Part shown: positions 43,759 through 55,980 of the stretch, piece after piece
Layout: every line of letters begins with the position of its first letter
How positions within the stretch are numbered: the stretch's first letter is position 1
NCBI GenBank assembly: GCA_019279435.1
Contig: JAAALK010000081.1
Span: forward strand, 25,198,457-25,262,456
DNA length: 64,000 bases
Direction of reading: 5' to 3'
Source: Zizania palustris
Lineage: Eukaryota > Streptophyta > Magnoliopsida > Poales > Poaceae
Position numbers and translations under genes: made by a program
Notes under the pieces: model-generated
The model's database searches: none
The model's input: only the letters and a program-made list of their open reading frames with translations
What the model was told of the DNA's origin: nothing

Positions 43759-45932
43759 TATACGAAAAAATAATAAATAACAACTAAAAAGGTGAACCAG
43801 TAAGTTTATAATGACATTGGTGGGTAAATTACCCCGAACTCCACGTTTTTCCACAAAAAACATAGAGGAGAGTCGTGTATCTGCATTTTTTGCGGATTCA
43901 AAAAATGAGATTGAACCTGTTTAGCTAGACGTTCGTGGACACCTCTGTTTCTGTTTCTGTTTCCATTTATTTGTAGCTCCGGCTCGTCGTGAGGCGTTAG
44001 CTTAAAATTTCTCCCGTTCAAATGATCATCCCAATGAACGAGAAACTACTTTAATTTGCTCGTGATGGCATTACTCCTCCGAACTGAAATCAACATAAGA
44101 TCATCATTCCACGAAGGGTTGTTGATCCGTGAAACGGCAGTAAACAAATGCAAACCGAACTGGCCAAATGTGATGTACGCGAGTGTTGTTATGCGTGCGT
44201 GAAACTAACAGCTCAAAGTTCAGACCGTCCGCTTGCTCGATCAGCTCGAGAGCTCGTGCATCCATGCGATGGATCATGGATGGACGAGGGCTTGTGATTG
44301 CATTATGCGTGCATGGGCACAAATCAAGGTTGCAATGATTCCGGGAAACATGGGAATGGATTAAAGCAGCTGGGCATCATCAGCGAGCGAGTGCAGGAAT
44401 TGAATTGGGGAGTTATTCAGCTCGGAGTTCAGAGTTCGGAGTTCAGGATGAATGGACGGACAGGCTGGACGCACGCACGCACGCACGCTTGCATGCTTTG
44501 CTGCGAACCTGAATGATGACGAATTGGGAAGAGGCTTCCTAGCATTGTGGGGGGTATGTTTATCTATTTTTAGTGGGTGGACGAATCGCACGGGTAGACA
44601 TACAAGGATATTAGCAATGGGCAGTGGCGGCAGGTGAGCATCGGCGAATCGACAGTGTCGCCTCCTACCATATCGTCAGTCGGACCGCTCGCATAGCTCA
44701 CCGCGAGGGCATAACTATCGTCGCTACCATCCACCAGCCTAGCGCCGACTATTCAAGAGATTAGAATTTATGATAGGATTTGGACCGGTAACCACTCACT
44801 AGTGCTTTAGGCTCCGGTGGAGTAGCTAAGGCGACGAAAGCCTTGCTCGTCCATTGCGGCGTTGCCATAGTGGGAGTCGTGCCATCGTGAGCCGACGAAC
44901 GGGGGATTTAGGTTGCCGAGTGAGCAGACGAGGATTTTGGACGATCTCATGGGAGGACAAGCGTCAGTGTGTGGCTGCCTAGTTGGCTTGCATTTGCCCA
45001 TATTGAACTGCTAGTGTGCTACATTGGACTAGGGCGATGTCGCGCTAGGCAAAGTTCCAATTTGTAGATTGTTGTGCTACATGTTAGGCCATTTTTTGGT
45101 TGTGTAATGTGATGTAGAGAGTATAAAAATATTAAGTTATATACACATATAAATTGAGAGCCCCTAATTTTAATTTTCCCTAGGCGGTCACCCTTCTCGC
45201 CCCGATCCAAGAACGGCCCTAGGAAGAGGCTTAGAACCGGAGAGCATCTAGCTTGCTTCTACATACCCTTGTTTGGAACAACTCCGGCTCTACGGTTTTT
45301 TAGAACGGATTCAGCTCTAAAAGCTATAGAACTGTGGGTGGATTAAATGTATTTAATTGAGTAGTTTAGTTTTTATATTATACTAAAAATAAAAATTTCA
45401 ACTATTATACTATATTATACACACTCTAAATTTAGTCTGAATCTTGGAGTTGGAACTATATCAAACGGTTTGTATTATGTATTATGGGTGTATTTGGTAG
45501 GGCTTCAGCTCCAACTTCTTTATCACATAGAGTTGAAATCAAACCAAACATTTTTTCTAAAGAGTGAATCCCACCAAAAGCACTCTAAAAAAATAAACTA
45601 GAATGCTAAAGAAAAACATGAAAAAGGGGTGAAGAAAAACACAGAAACATATCGTTCTTAAGCATTTTTAATGTTAATTTAATATCAACATTAACACTAA
45701 AAATCTTCGTACCTTCTTGTACCTAAAATTTCTTAAATTCAAACTAACAAAAGAGGAAGTAGTCACAGAAAATACACAACTGTTTCCAATATGTTTGAAT
45801 ACGAGTGTCTAAAACGAACGACAGACCTTCTGTCCTAAAAAGATTTTATTTCTACTCTTCAACTGTTCCAAAAGGTTTTATTTCTATTGCTTTACCTAGA
45901 AATTTCAATTACGCTTATATTCACTTTACCTA
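43759..45932. other. Intergenic, no supported gene
   Basis: An ACGC run (about 44470-44488) and ordinary mixed sequence. About 45268-45475 is an element-like block (GTTTGGAACAACTCCGGCTC to TGGAACTATATCAAACGG) with a partial relative at about 56925-57050. No exon chain recognised. Confidence 0.4.
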
Positions 45933-46365
45933 GGTGCCGTTTGGTTCGGAGACAAAATGGGATGGATGGTTGTCCCAGTTTTTTGGATGGAATCGTCTCA
46001 TCTCGTGTTTGGTTACGAGCGATGGGGATTTTCTAGTTTAATGTTTGGTTGGTGGGTTGAGAGAAACGGGATTCTACCCCGGAACCTCCGTCCCGCACCG
46101 AAACACCTTCCGTCCGTTTCAAAATCTCCGTCCCATCCCTAAAACCTTTATATTGGAACCTCCGGTCCGCCATGAAACCTCTAACTCGGTCTCGGAGCCT
46201 CCGAGCATGAGGTGGGATGAGTTCCTCCCTTTATTTTTGGGGACGAGTTCATCCTGAATATTGAAGAAATATTCTTTAGTGGGATGACTCCGTCCCACCT
46301 GACTCCAAACCAAACACTGTAAAAAATGAGACCGTCCTGTCCCATCCCTCGAACCAAACGCCACC
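45933..46365. mobile_element. TIR element with CTA duplication
   Basis: Starts GGTGCCGTTTGGTTCGG and ends CGAACCAAACGCCACC, flanked by CTA at 45930-45932 and 46366-46368. Internal inverted blocks ATGGGATGGATGG / CCCATCCC. About 433 bases, no gene. Confidence 0.82.
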
Positions 46366-47044
46366 CTAGAGATTCACTTCAAGGAAAATTCAAAACCAGC
46401 AAAATCCAGAATCTAAATTCATGTCAAACGGTTGGTTTCATAGATGACATGTGGTTCCCACCGATGTACCTCCCTAATTAAAGGATAGAACCTCAATTTT
46501 GGTGGAACCAATTACCCTAAAATTTGACCTAGTTTCATCACGATATATTTGATGTATTATTATAGTTAACTAAAAACCCACTAGATTTGTAATTAACTTA
46601 AGAACATATTTGGCAGGCCAAATTCCTGCCCATCAACGTGAATTAGATCAGAAAATTCCAACTCATCCACATGGAATAGACTAAAAATTCCCTGCCTATC
46701 CAGTTTTGGTATTATATATATATATATATATAATTTTGACTTGTTACAACTTTAAAATAAAAAATTAAATAATATACCAACTGGTTATTGTATGTTGTAC
46801 ACTTCACACAATTGATCTTTTGTGTACATGGTTTAAAAAAATATTAAAATAAATATACTAATTATGAGTAGTGCTAAGAAATCTTTAAGATAAATATATC
46901 AAACTTATTTAATTGTACATTAAAATTTGAGGAGGAGAAAACATGTGAGCATTATCTCTCTCCTCCCGCCAAGACTACGGACCACTCCCAGCCTCTGAAG
47001 TCTGAAGCCGCCGGCGCCACCCTTCACGCCCGCCGCGGCCGCCC
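46366..47044. other. Promoter and leader of the LON-domain gene
   Basis: AT-rich DNA with a TA run (46712-46732), then a GC-rich, CT-rich leader from about 46950. No other gene. Confidence 0.4.
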
Positions 47045-50000
47045 ATGGCTGCCTCGGCTCTGCTCCGCCTCCTCTCCCCCACTGTGCCGGGCCCCAAAGA
47101 CCCGACCAGAGCCAGGCCCTCTCCGACATCCCTCCAGGCGGGCACGATGCGCCGGCGCCAGCCCCGCGCCGCGCGCTGCTCGTCCTCGCCGGCGCCGGCT
47201 TCGCTCGATCTCCCCCTCCTCCCGTTCCAGTCCTCAGAGGTAAGGTCTCTGAGCTGCAAAGAAAGGCGCCGCTTTTCATCTCTAGAAACCAGAGTTAGGG
47301 TGATTATTCAGAGTTAACCTCCGAGGTAAGGTAATGTAGGAGGTAATTAACTTACTGAAACCAGAGTTCGCTTCTGATGGTACAACCGAGGAATTTTTCG
47401 TTGTTAGTGTGATTATTCGGGGTGATTGGAATTAGAAATTTTGAACTCCGTTATTTTTTTCTCTTCCCGTATCGTCACTCGTCATTTCGTGCAGTGATAG
47501 CAGCGTCTAGCTGGGTTTTTATCATATTGGAAACTCAAGTTGTTTTCTCGCAGGAGTCTAACACGAAAATCTGCCAAGAAATTCCCCGGTGGGAATCTAT
47601 TGACATGTAGATATGAATGGTCTAGCAATTAGAGTTTTCAGACTATGTCATGAATCATGATTTTTCCCTAAGGTAGAAAACAGTGCGATGATTTGATTTA
47701 CCTTCAGTTGCATGCTACCTTTGCAACAACTGAATTGCATTTCTTTCGCCCACCAAATGTGAACTACATATTAGAATCTGCACTATCTATGATAAAAAAG
47801 TTTGCCTCTTTATTTCCTAATGAATATAATGTACAGTTTTCTGAATTGTTACCGGTTGTAATGAAAATAAATAATTTGATCGGTTACTCGTCGTGTTGTG
47901 ATGACCTCAAAATCCAGTACCTTTGGTAGCATGAAGGTCTTTGCCTCATTACTTGGCAAAGACCGAATGGACCAGAGTCCTGCATAGCATGCTAATGGTG
48001 GTGATTGGCGTTTTGGGTTTTCCACCACACATGCCTACAATTGATCTACACTTTGCATGTATTGTCAAAGAGATCACTACGGTGCTGCTAAGACAATGAA
48101 AATATTTTTAGGTGTTGATTCCATCGGAGTGCAAGACTTTACACTTGTATGAAGCTAGGTATCTGGCATTGCTAGAAGAGGTAATTACAATTTTCTCAAT
48201 CCCTTAATTGTGTGCTATATTTCTATTGCACTACATATTTTGATTTCATCTCTTGGACTGTGCTCCAGTTACATCCTAATAAGTAAGAAAAGTATTAAAC
48301 CCTAGATGTCCATTGATGTATGTTTGCACATAAGACCTGGCCTGTGGCAACTGTGTCCCTTACGGGTGCCTTTTCTCAACCTTTCTAGCAATGCTTTCGG
48401 GATGTCTCTCCCCTTGGGAAGAGTTTTTATGTATTACATATATATGCAAAAAAGAAAATGTCTTGTTATAAAACATTGAGCAGTCCAGGAATATACCCTT
48501 TTATGTGTTTCTGTAGGAAAGTTTTAAAATAAAAATAAATATGTGTGTACTTCAACTAAAATTATTATATGGTTCTCTGTACTTCAACTAAAATTATTAT
48601 ATGTTTCTTTTGGCACGATGCCATCTGTTTTGTCTGTCACAAAAAGGCTGTTCAAATAGACATTGGCATAAAGTCCTATTAAAATTACAGTGTAGTGATA
48701 AGATTAGTGGAATAGGATTATGACACACAGTTTATGAATTGCAAGAGCTACATATCTTTGTCACTACTCACTAGATAGTGGTAGTGTGACCTTCTTTAGT
48801 AGAGTGACACCGCATCGGAAACAGAATTCTCGTTTTGCAGTTATGTGAAAAATAGTTCTTTCTCATTTGTTTCTCGTTTTGTTCAACAGGCCCTGTATAG
48901 GAAACATAATTCTTTTGTTCACTTTGTGCTCGATCCAGTTGTATCAGGTTCACCTAAAGCTTCCTTTGCTGTAAGATATGGTTGTTTGGTCCAGATAGAA
49001 AGTGTAAGTTCTTGTGCCTCGTTCAAATTGTCTTTTTTTTTTCTTACAATTTTGATAACAGGGTTCTGCATAGGGTCGTTCACCTTTTCTACTCAATGAT
49101 CTTTCTTTAGTATAGGTTGAAAGGCTTGATATTGGAGCATTAATATCAATTAGAGGAGTATGCCGTGTAAACATTATGAACCTTTTGCAGGTAACCTCAT
49201 TTCAGTTCTGTAGTTTGAAATGTTTTTTCAATGTTTATGTTGATATCCTTTCCTTTCTAACTGTAATATCCATATATGCTCTGGTTCAGAATATTTTTAT
49301 GGAACCTTATATAAGGTTCTATTTGTGTTTATTTTGAGTATGTTTTTATGGCTAAAGAGATAGCACAAACAAATGAATTGCCAGTCATATGGCTGTAGCT
49401 ATCAGCCTATCATTCACAATATCTATTTTCTTTTACTTCATTGGTTTAGATGGAACCCTACTTGAGTGGTGATGTTTCTCCCATTATGGACGAGCCTTGC
49501 GAGGGTATTGAATTGTCCTTAAGAATCTCCAAGCTAAGAGAGTCTATGTGTAATTTGCACAGCCTACAAATGAAACTGAAGGTCTGGCCACAACCATTGT
49601 CATTTCAGCATTTTGCAAATGCGGAACAATGGTTTTATCCTTAATTCCTGATATTACAACCTGTTCATTTAGGTACCTGAGGATGAACCATTGCAAACTA
49701 ACATCAAGGCCTCCCTGTTGTGGTCTGAGAAAGAAATTTTCGAGGAGTATAATGAAGCTTTTATCCCAGGGCTGCCAGAACGCCTCTCGTTTGCTGCATA
49801 CCAAACAGTTTCAGGTGACAACAGATCATCATCCCTTAAATATGTAGTTTAAACATTGACTGTAGTTTTTTATTTGAAATTTAAATCTTCAATTAGATGT
49901 ATCAATCTTCCATGAAAAGAGATGCCTCATGCCACACACAGGGTGTACAGCAGCTTCATGTAGTCTTAATTAATATCAAATCATATGCTGCAGGTATGTC

Positions 50001-50145
50001 CGATGCAGAACTTCTTACCCTGCAAAAATTCAAGATTCAAGCAATGGATTCAACAGACACTCTTGAAAGACTAAATAGTGGGATTGAATATGTAGAACAT
50101 AACATCGGTATGATCTCCGCGAGACTGGCAATTCAGAATATATGA
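47045..50145 (+). CDS. LON substrate-binding domain protein, seven exons, probably plastid-targeted
   Basis: Exons 47045-47239, 48112-48180, 48890-49003, 49116-49190, 49450-49581, 49673-49814 and 49994-50145 join with GT-AG borders and unbroken frame into 292 residues. Residues 1-50 are Ser/Arg/Pro-rich without acids, like a chloroplast transit peptide. The LON N-terminal domain starts at LPLLPFQSSEVLIPSE (about 57-72), continues TLHLYEARYLALLEE, YGCLVQIE and SIRGVCRVNI, and ends with a helical region (SDAELLTLQKFKIQAMDSTD). There is no AAA+ or Ser-Lys protease domain, so it is a stand-alone LON-domain protein, not the protease. Its molecular role is not known. All seven phases agree, so the model is solid. 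Confidence 0.93.
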
Positions 50146-51007
50146 TCCTCACTATGCTATCACTCGTGTAAAATTGTCGATCCAACTGATCATGCATGCG
50201 AGGCTATGATGCGGCATCTATTTGAAGCAGTGGCAGACCCAGAATTACAAGGATGGGTGTTCACAGCATACAGAACAATGTTTAATGGGAAAAAGTCAAT
50301 GTCCTTGTAGGAAAAAAATGTTCATATTGCTGGAGAAACACATCTGGTAAAGTGATAGAGTTGTGGGCATATGACTCCCTACCAGAGTTCAATTCTCAGT
50401 GCCCACAATTATGCACATGAGTGTGATTTCATCAGAATTTAGAGAGTGTTAAAGGGGACATACTCACAGAATTATTGATTACCTATTATATGTTTATCTC
50501 TCTCCATTTTTTTGTAATCTACAATAACAAATTATAAAGTTTATCAATCTTTTGTTCTTCGTGATCACATTGAGCTGTAAGTATATGACTGATAATTGGG
50601 GATCAGAGCAAAGTCGACAACAATCAGCTGTGGCTTTAGGGCTCCTTGGTGAGCTTCTCTTGGTGGCCACAAGATTATCGTTCACAAGGAGTATACCAAA
50701 TTGATTTGTTGATACTGATATCTTTCTCCTGACATTTGACAATAAAAAAAGTCAAATTATTATAGGCTCACTATTTAGGAACAATGCATCATGGTATTAA
50801 GTGAAAAAGAAGAAATAGAAAAGAAAAGGCTTTGATAGGAGTGTACTTCGAGACGTTACAAATCGAAGAAACTAAAGGCTACTGAAAATGTGAGCTCTTG
50901 AAAATGGTAAATCCTACTTTTTTAGGTTAAAAATAAATTATAAAGCCAGACGAAATTTGACATGTTGATAATGGTGTTAATATCTCTCGACTCGATAATT
51001 TTTATGT
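50146..51007. other. LON gene 3' UTR and intergenic
   Basis: No AATAAA obvious directly after the stop. No further exon recognised. Confidence 0.4.
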
Positions 51008-51535
51008 ACTCTCGTCGTTCTTTTTTAAACGACGTTGACTTTTATCACACTATTTAGTCATTAGACTCTGTTTGGGAGAACTTCTGGCTTACTAGATGCT
51101 TCTAGTACGTGAAAGCTTCCCAAACGGTATCTTTGGGTAGCTTTAATTTTCAAAATCTATAAAAGCAGCTAGTCTCTTTAAGCCTAGTAGCTGAGATACT
51201 GATCAATCCCTACTTCTTCAGATTTTACAGATTTTTATTTACCCACCATGCCATTGAACAAAAACCACACACCCACTAGCCAGCTACTCCAACCAGCCAG
51301 CTATATACTAAGACTAACTGATTCTGAGAATCTACGGCTCCCCCAAACAGACTCTTAATCTTATTCAAATTTTTTGTACAAATATGAAAAAATAAGTTAT
51401 AATTGAAGTATCTTCGACAATAAAACAAATTATAACAAAATAGGTGATGTTTCAAAAAGAATTTTGAATGATACGAATAGTCAAACGTTGTGATAAAAGT
51501 CAACAACGTCCTTTAAAATGAACAAAAGTAGTATC
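51008..51535. mobile_element. Stowaway-like MITE split by a family D MITE
   Basis: Left part (51008-51060: TTTTTTAAACGACGTTGACT, TTATCACACTATTTAGTC) and right part (51355-51535: ATCTTATTCAAATTTTT through GTCAAACGTTGTGATAAAAG and CAACGTCCTTTAAAATGAAC) together equal the unbroken copy at 43526-43758. The insert at 51064-51354 separates them. Confidence 0.75.
51064..51354. mobile_element. MITE family D, copy 3 (nested), TTA duplication
   Basis: Starts GACTCTGTTTGGGAGA and ends TCCCCCAAACAGACTC, flanked by TTA at 51061-51063 and 51355-51357. Same family as 28226-28523 and 31982-32276. Confidence 0.85.
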
Positions 51536-52153
51536 TTTCATGTCCTTCGTATTATATGTATGAACTAGTACCTGAGATTAAATTACCAAAAATCATATAC
51601 ACATGTGAAGGGTATATTCCTGCGTAGAATGGGATTGGATTGTTGTGTTGGAGCTCATTTATCTTGAACACGCATGGGATGATTTTCTGGAACTTATTTA
51701 ATTCCTCTAAAAGATTGTGTTTGACATCTTGGTAGTTTAGATGATCATCCATTATCGAAAAAAATGAATTATGGTGCACTTAACCAACCTTCTCAAAATG
51801 GTAAATGGTAGATCTGGAAATCTTGTATATTGCTCCTCTAATCCTCTTGTGGTATTGATAGGTCTTGTATAGAAAATTCTTGTGACTGATATTTTTCTTG
51901 AAACTAAAGTTAGTTAACTAACAAAATGATTTGTAATTGCTAACATTGATGCTTCTGTTGAGATTAAAGTTGATTATGTGTTGTGGTGTGTTGCTTTATA
52001 CTTATTCCAACATGCATTATCATCAGTTCATGTTGTAGGAAGGGGTGTAATGAAGAAATTTGTACCGATGTCCAAGCTTCTATTCCCTTGACAGTGAGAA
52101 GAAATTTTGCTCTTTGCATACTACCATGAATTGCATATGAAGAGGGAACCAGC
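51536..52153. other. Intergenic, no gene seen
   Basis: No exon recognised. Confidence 0.4.
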
Positions 52154-52366
52154 TCAATCGTTCGATCCGAGCCGCTCAATCAAGATCTGATGGTGCGAAG
52201 CTCACCTCAACTGTCACAAAGCCCCCTGTCGAAGCCCCCCGTCGACCGCTACGAAATGAGCCCTACCACCACGAAGCCCTACTCTTACACCGTTAGATCT
52301 TGGCTAGACGGCTCAGATGGAACGACTGCCCTTTGCAGTCGGCCCAGCCCCGAATGCAAAGGATCT
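52154..52366. mobile_element. Small TIR element followed by a hairpin
   Basis: CGATCCGAGCCGCTCAATC, AAGATCTGATGGTG near 52161-52194 pair with CACCGTTAGATCTTGG and GACGGCTCAGATGGAACG near 52289-52323, giving inverted arms of about 35-40 bases. Next to it CCTTTGCA ... TGCAAAGG (52328-52366) forms a short hairpin. Mutator-like MITE is possible. Confidence 0.6.
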
Positions 52367-52971
52367 CGTTTCTATGAACAGATGCTGCACATAATGAAAT
52401 GACAGAGCAGTTGACAGGACATCACAAGGAACTTGCAGCATTATAAAATCTTGGTCTGAGCACTGAACAATGTTAATACTTCATTTGCAGTAGCTTATTG
52501 AATAACAATGATACAACATACAGTTCTCAAGGATGTGGCACAATTTCGAAGCATTTGTACCAGATGCTGACTAGTGCTCCACATCCCTTGATAAAAGGCA
52601 GACTAATCCAAATATGATTAACAAGCATGCAGATGGCATCACAGAAAACAAGATCGTGGGAACAAATTAGAACCCTAGCATTCCGAAATGTTACAGCGAT
52701 GCGATAAAAGCATCAAGCTACAAAGAAAAAACCTAAACACCTCCGGCTGGTCGAGCATCAACAATGGAAGTGAGCTGAGGATGACCGCCAGGTGCGTATT
52801 CCGAAAGAATATAGATCAGATCCATACTTATTAGCCTTTCCTGTGTTATTCACCATGGATAGGGGGACACAATTCAAGATGCGCCAGCTCCTTTCTTGAT
52901 GCAGATGGTTAGACACAAAGAAGTGGTCTAGGAGTTGTGGCAACTTGCATGGAACTCACAGGAGTGAAGAA

Positions 52972-55323
52972 CTAAGTCCGAAGAGGCCCAGAGACAGCAT
53001 CACGCCCTGAGCTGGGGTCTTTGTGTTTCAGAGACAGATTTGCAAATTGTGAATCCAGATCTCTACTGTTGCTACGACTGAGAGTAGCTTGTTGCGGCTG
53101 CTGTCGCGGCTGCTGCTGCTGCTGCTGGTACAATGATCTGAGACGGCCAATTTCCCGCTCAAACATCTCCTGTTGAACTGAAACATTGGAGGAAAAAAGT
53201 TTAGGGCATTTAATTATTCCTTGTCAGCATAACAATTTCTTGGCTTCTTTTCTGCTTCATTAAATAATATTTTTTTGCGAGGATTCAGTAAATAAAAATT
53301 TGATATTCAGTACTGTTGAACGGAATGATGGTACAGAAGATGCCCAAATAATATTTATATGCACAGCTTGGCCTAAAGCTTAACCATATGCTAACAGGCA
53401 TCTTATTGATAAGAAACAGTGCATATAAATAATTGTACCATACTTGGTGCATCCTCAAACTCTAGAATTACAATTCACATCTTCTAGCTGCATATCACGC
53501 ATGATATATCATGGAGAGAAATAATTATGACAACAATCTCTAAAATCTGAATAGTTGCACTGGAATTAATGTCTGAAGTAATCATGAATTTGATGGTACA
53601 GTGATTCATATCACGGTGAAACTCAAATGATCTTTTACTAACAGTCTAGCACTTAAATGCAGAGAGGAATTACAAAATAAGTAAACCAAATTAACGTTGA
53701 GCATACTTACAGCGTTTAATTAGTTGCTCCTGGGCTAGACTTTCCAGCCTTTGCTTTAAGGCTTTATTTTCCAGGTCAATCATAATATTCTGTTGAGTAA
53801 GAAACTCCATTTCAGCAGACGTATCTGTCCCTTCTGACTGTGTTGTTAGAAGAAAAATACATTTTCAGTGGTAAATATAGTATTAGAGTGTCAAAGAGAT
53901 AACAAGAAAAATAAACCTCACCTGCAATGCTTGGACTTTTCTCTCAAGCTCTGCAATATACTGGAGCTTCCTAACACGGGACCTCTGAGCATATTGCCTG
54001 CAACAAATGTGGGGGAAACCTAGCATGAAAAATGCTTAATCATGGCATATGAGAACACATCTGTGAGATTTACAGTTGCAAGTTCTGCAAACTTTCAGAA
54101 GCTGTTTAGCATTTAGGTTGCCACAGCCCATGGATCATATCCAAAATACCACCCATGGTCTCTGCACATATATAGACATACAGTGTATGCAAGTTTGTGG
54201 TCTGCAGGTCATGTGCAATACTACTTGTTATTCAAACACAGATGATATATGATATAAATGCATTGCTCATGCCATCCTGTCCCATGAATCATATGCGTAG
54301 ACAACATATGTGTGCAAGTGTGCAACTAAACAAAATAGGCACTCACCGACACCAACCAAATGCACTGTTCACTTTCATAAAATAAAAATTGTGTTATCAA
54401 GGTTGACTGATTGGTAGATGAACTTTGTAGCAAAGCCTCCACAAGCATATTCAGATTGCACATTCTAAGTGAAGGACTGATCCTGTTGTGTTTGTGTGTA
54501 AATTGTAATGTTAAAGTGAACATGGTGTACTCTCTTCATATTATCATCACTATCTCATAATATTTCAAATTTCGATGGTGAGATCCTGCAATATGAACAC
54601 AGTTTTGAAAGTGATAATGGGAATGCAATAGGATCCAAACTCACTGTTTAGCACGTTTGGTGTCTGCCTCTGATTGTGCATGCTTCGGAGGCACGCCCTC
54701 CTTCCTCTCTATCCAACCTTTTGATCATTTCCGGATTCATCTGAAGATCTCTTGTCCATGCCATGATCATGATCCCTTAACATGCTCTGTGCCCCATGAT
54801 GCCCACCAACCTTCTCTTTCGCCGGCATCAGTGGACTCCCGCCTTGCCTATAACTCACCAAATTTCCCATGTTTTGCTCCCATGGCTGGCCCTGATGCCT
54901 ACCAAATGAGGCCGGCTTGGCATAGTACTCCTGCACACCGCCCCATGGAGCAGCTTGCCCTCCTCCTATCCCCTCAAAACCATTGGCATAAGCGCCGGAG
55001 GCAGCGCCTCCATCGAACAGCGCAAAAGAGTCACTCGACGACCTGCGGTGCCCAGCCCGGCCGTGCTGCCGCACCGGCATCTCAGGCTCGTCGAGCAGGT
55101 CGTCTAGCCACGACGGCTGCTCCTCAATGAAGCTCTCCGACGACGTGCGCTGGTGGTGCCCGTGGCCGTGGCCATGGCCGTACCTGTGATGCGTCGCGCC
55201 CTGCGGCCGGGAGATCGGTCCGTGGTCGCCGGCGTACGGCAGTGGCGGCGGCGCCGTCGTCGGGAACGGGCTGCGCGGCGGCAGCAGGGCCTGCTTCTGG
55301 AGCTTCGCGTTCGTCATCATCAT
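52972..55323 (-). CDS. At1g58110-type bZIP transcription factor gene, apparent one-base frameshift
   Basis: Minus-strand coding exons 54645-55323, 53922-53997, 53711-53837 and 52972-53177, all GT-AG. The N-terminal exon starts MMMTNAKLQKQALLPPRSPF and has RTSSESFIEEQPSWLDDLL and a Ser-rich HRRSSSDSF, likely phospho/14-3-3 sites. The basic region and zipper read KRAKQQYAQRSRVRKLQYI, ELERKVQALQ, MEFLTQQNIMIDLENKAL, RLESLAQEQLIK; a Gln-rich tail follows. The canonical basic-region Asn is absent, as I recall for the Arabidopsis At1g58110/At4g06598 group. At 54709-54732 the frame breaks: after SGNDQKVG comes TAG, while TERKEG-like sequence (IERKEGVPPKHAQSEAD) continues in another frame. One extra base in AAGGTTGG would restore about 362 residues. 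As read, only 204 residues without bZIP would be made. Confidence 0.85.
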
Positions 55324-55980
55324 GTGCTCGTCCAACTTGAAACAGGAGACAGCTCGTCCGTAAGACTGTAAACACAACAGCAGCTCAAGATTTTTGAGCA
55401 AATTCAACATCAAGCAACCACGAAGTCGCATCGAATCGAAGCAGGCCAATTCACAACTCAACCCCCAGATCTCAGCAAGCGGTTAACGCGAACAAAAATC
55501 CGATTTTAAAGTCGAATTCGCGCCAAGGATTCGATCCACCCGAGCGGAAGCATCAAGACGCACCACTGCACCAGACGACGGTCAAGATCCACCAAAGAAC
55601 GACCTTGACGACCCAAATCGAGCGAAGAAACGCAGCTAGAAACCCGAATCAAAACGAGCTCAGCACAAGCTGAGCACGGATCAAGAACTGCAGAAAGCAG
55701 CGAAAGCCAAGAATTTGAACAAGAAACAACACCACAAAAAAAACCCCACGAGATACTCACCAATTCGGCCGCCGCCGCGGCTGCTCCAACCAGCCCGCCC
55801 CGGTTGCCGCACAGCCAACCCCTGCTACTAGTTTCCCAGTCCCGACTGCTCGGATTCTTCTCGGCCGCTAGCTAATCCACACGGAGTGCTCCTCGAATCC
55901 CGTCGAATCCCACGAAGAGGATAGCCAAGAGAAGAGAGGAGAGGACAGACGAGGAGAAGAATGGAGAAATCAAAATAAAT
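55324..55980 (-). other. bZIP gene 5' UTR: exon, leader intron, exon
   Basis: On the minus strand a first non-coding exon (about 55761-55980, GC-rich with CCGCGGCGGCGG) ends at a GTGAGTAT donor (55759-55760 is its GT). The intron ends at GTGTTTACAG (AG at 55366-55367), and 55324-55365 is leader to the ATG at 55321-55323. Leader introns often raise expression in grass genes; that is inference. Confidence 0.6.

Noticed and set aside
46975..47279. Minus-strand Gly/Arg-rich open frames over the first LON-gene exon
   Set aside because: Shadows of the GC-rich plus-strand exon, whose frame joins six downstream exons in phase.
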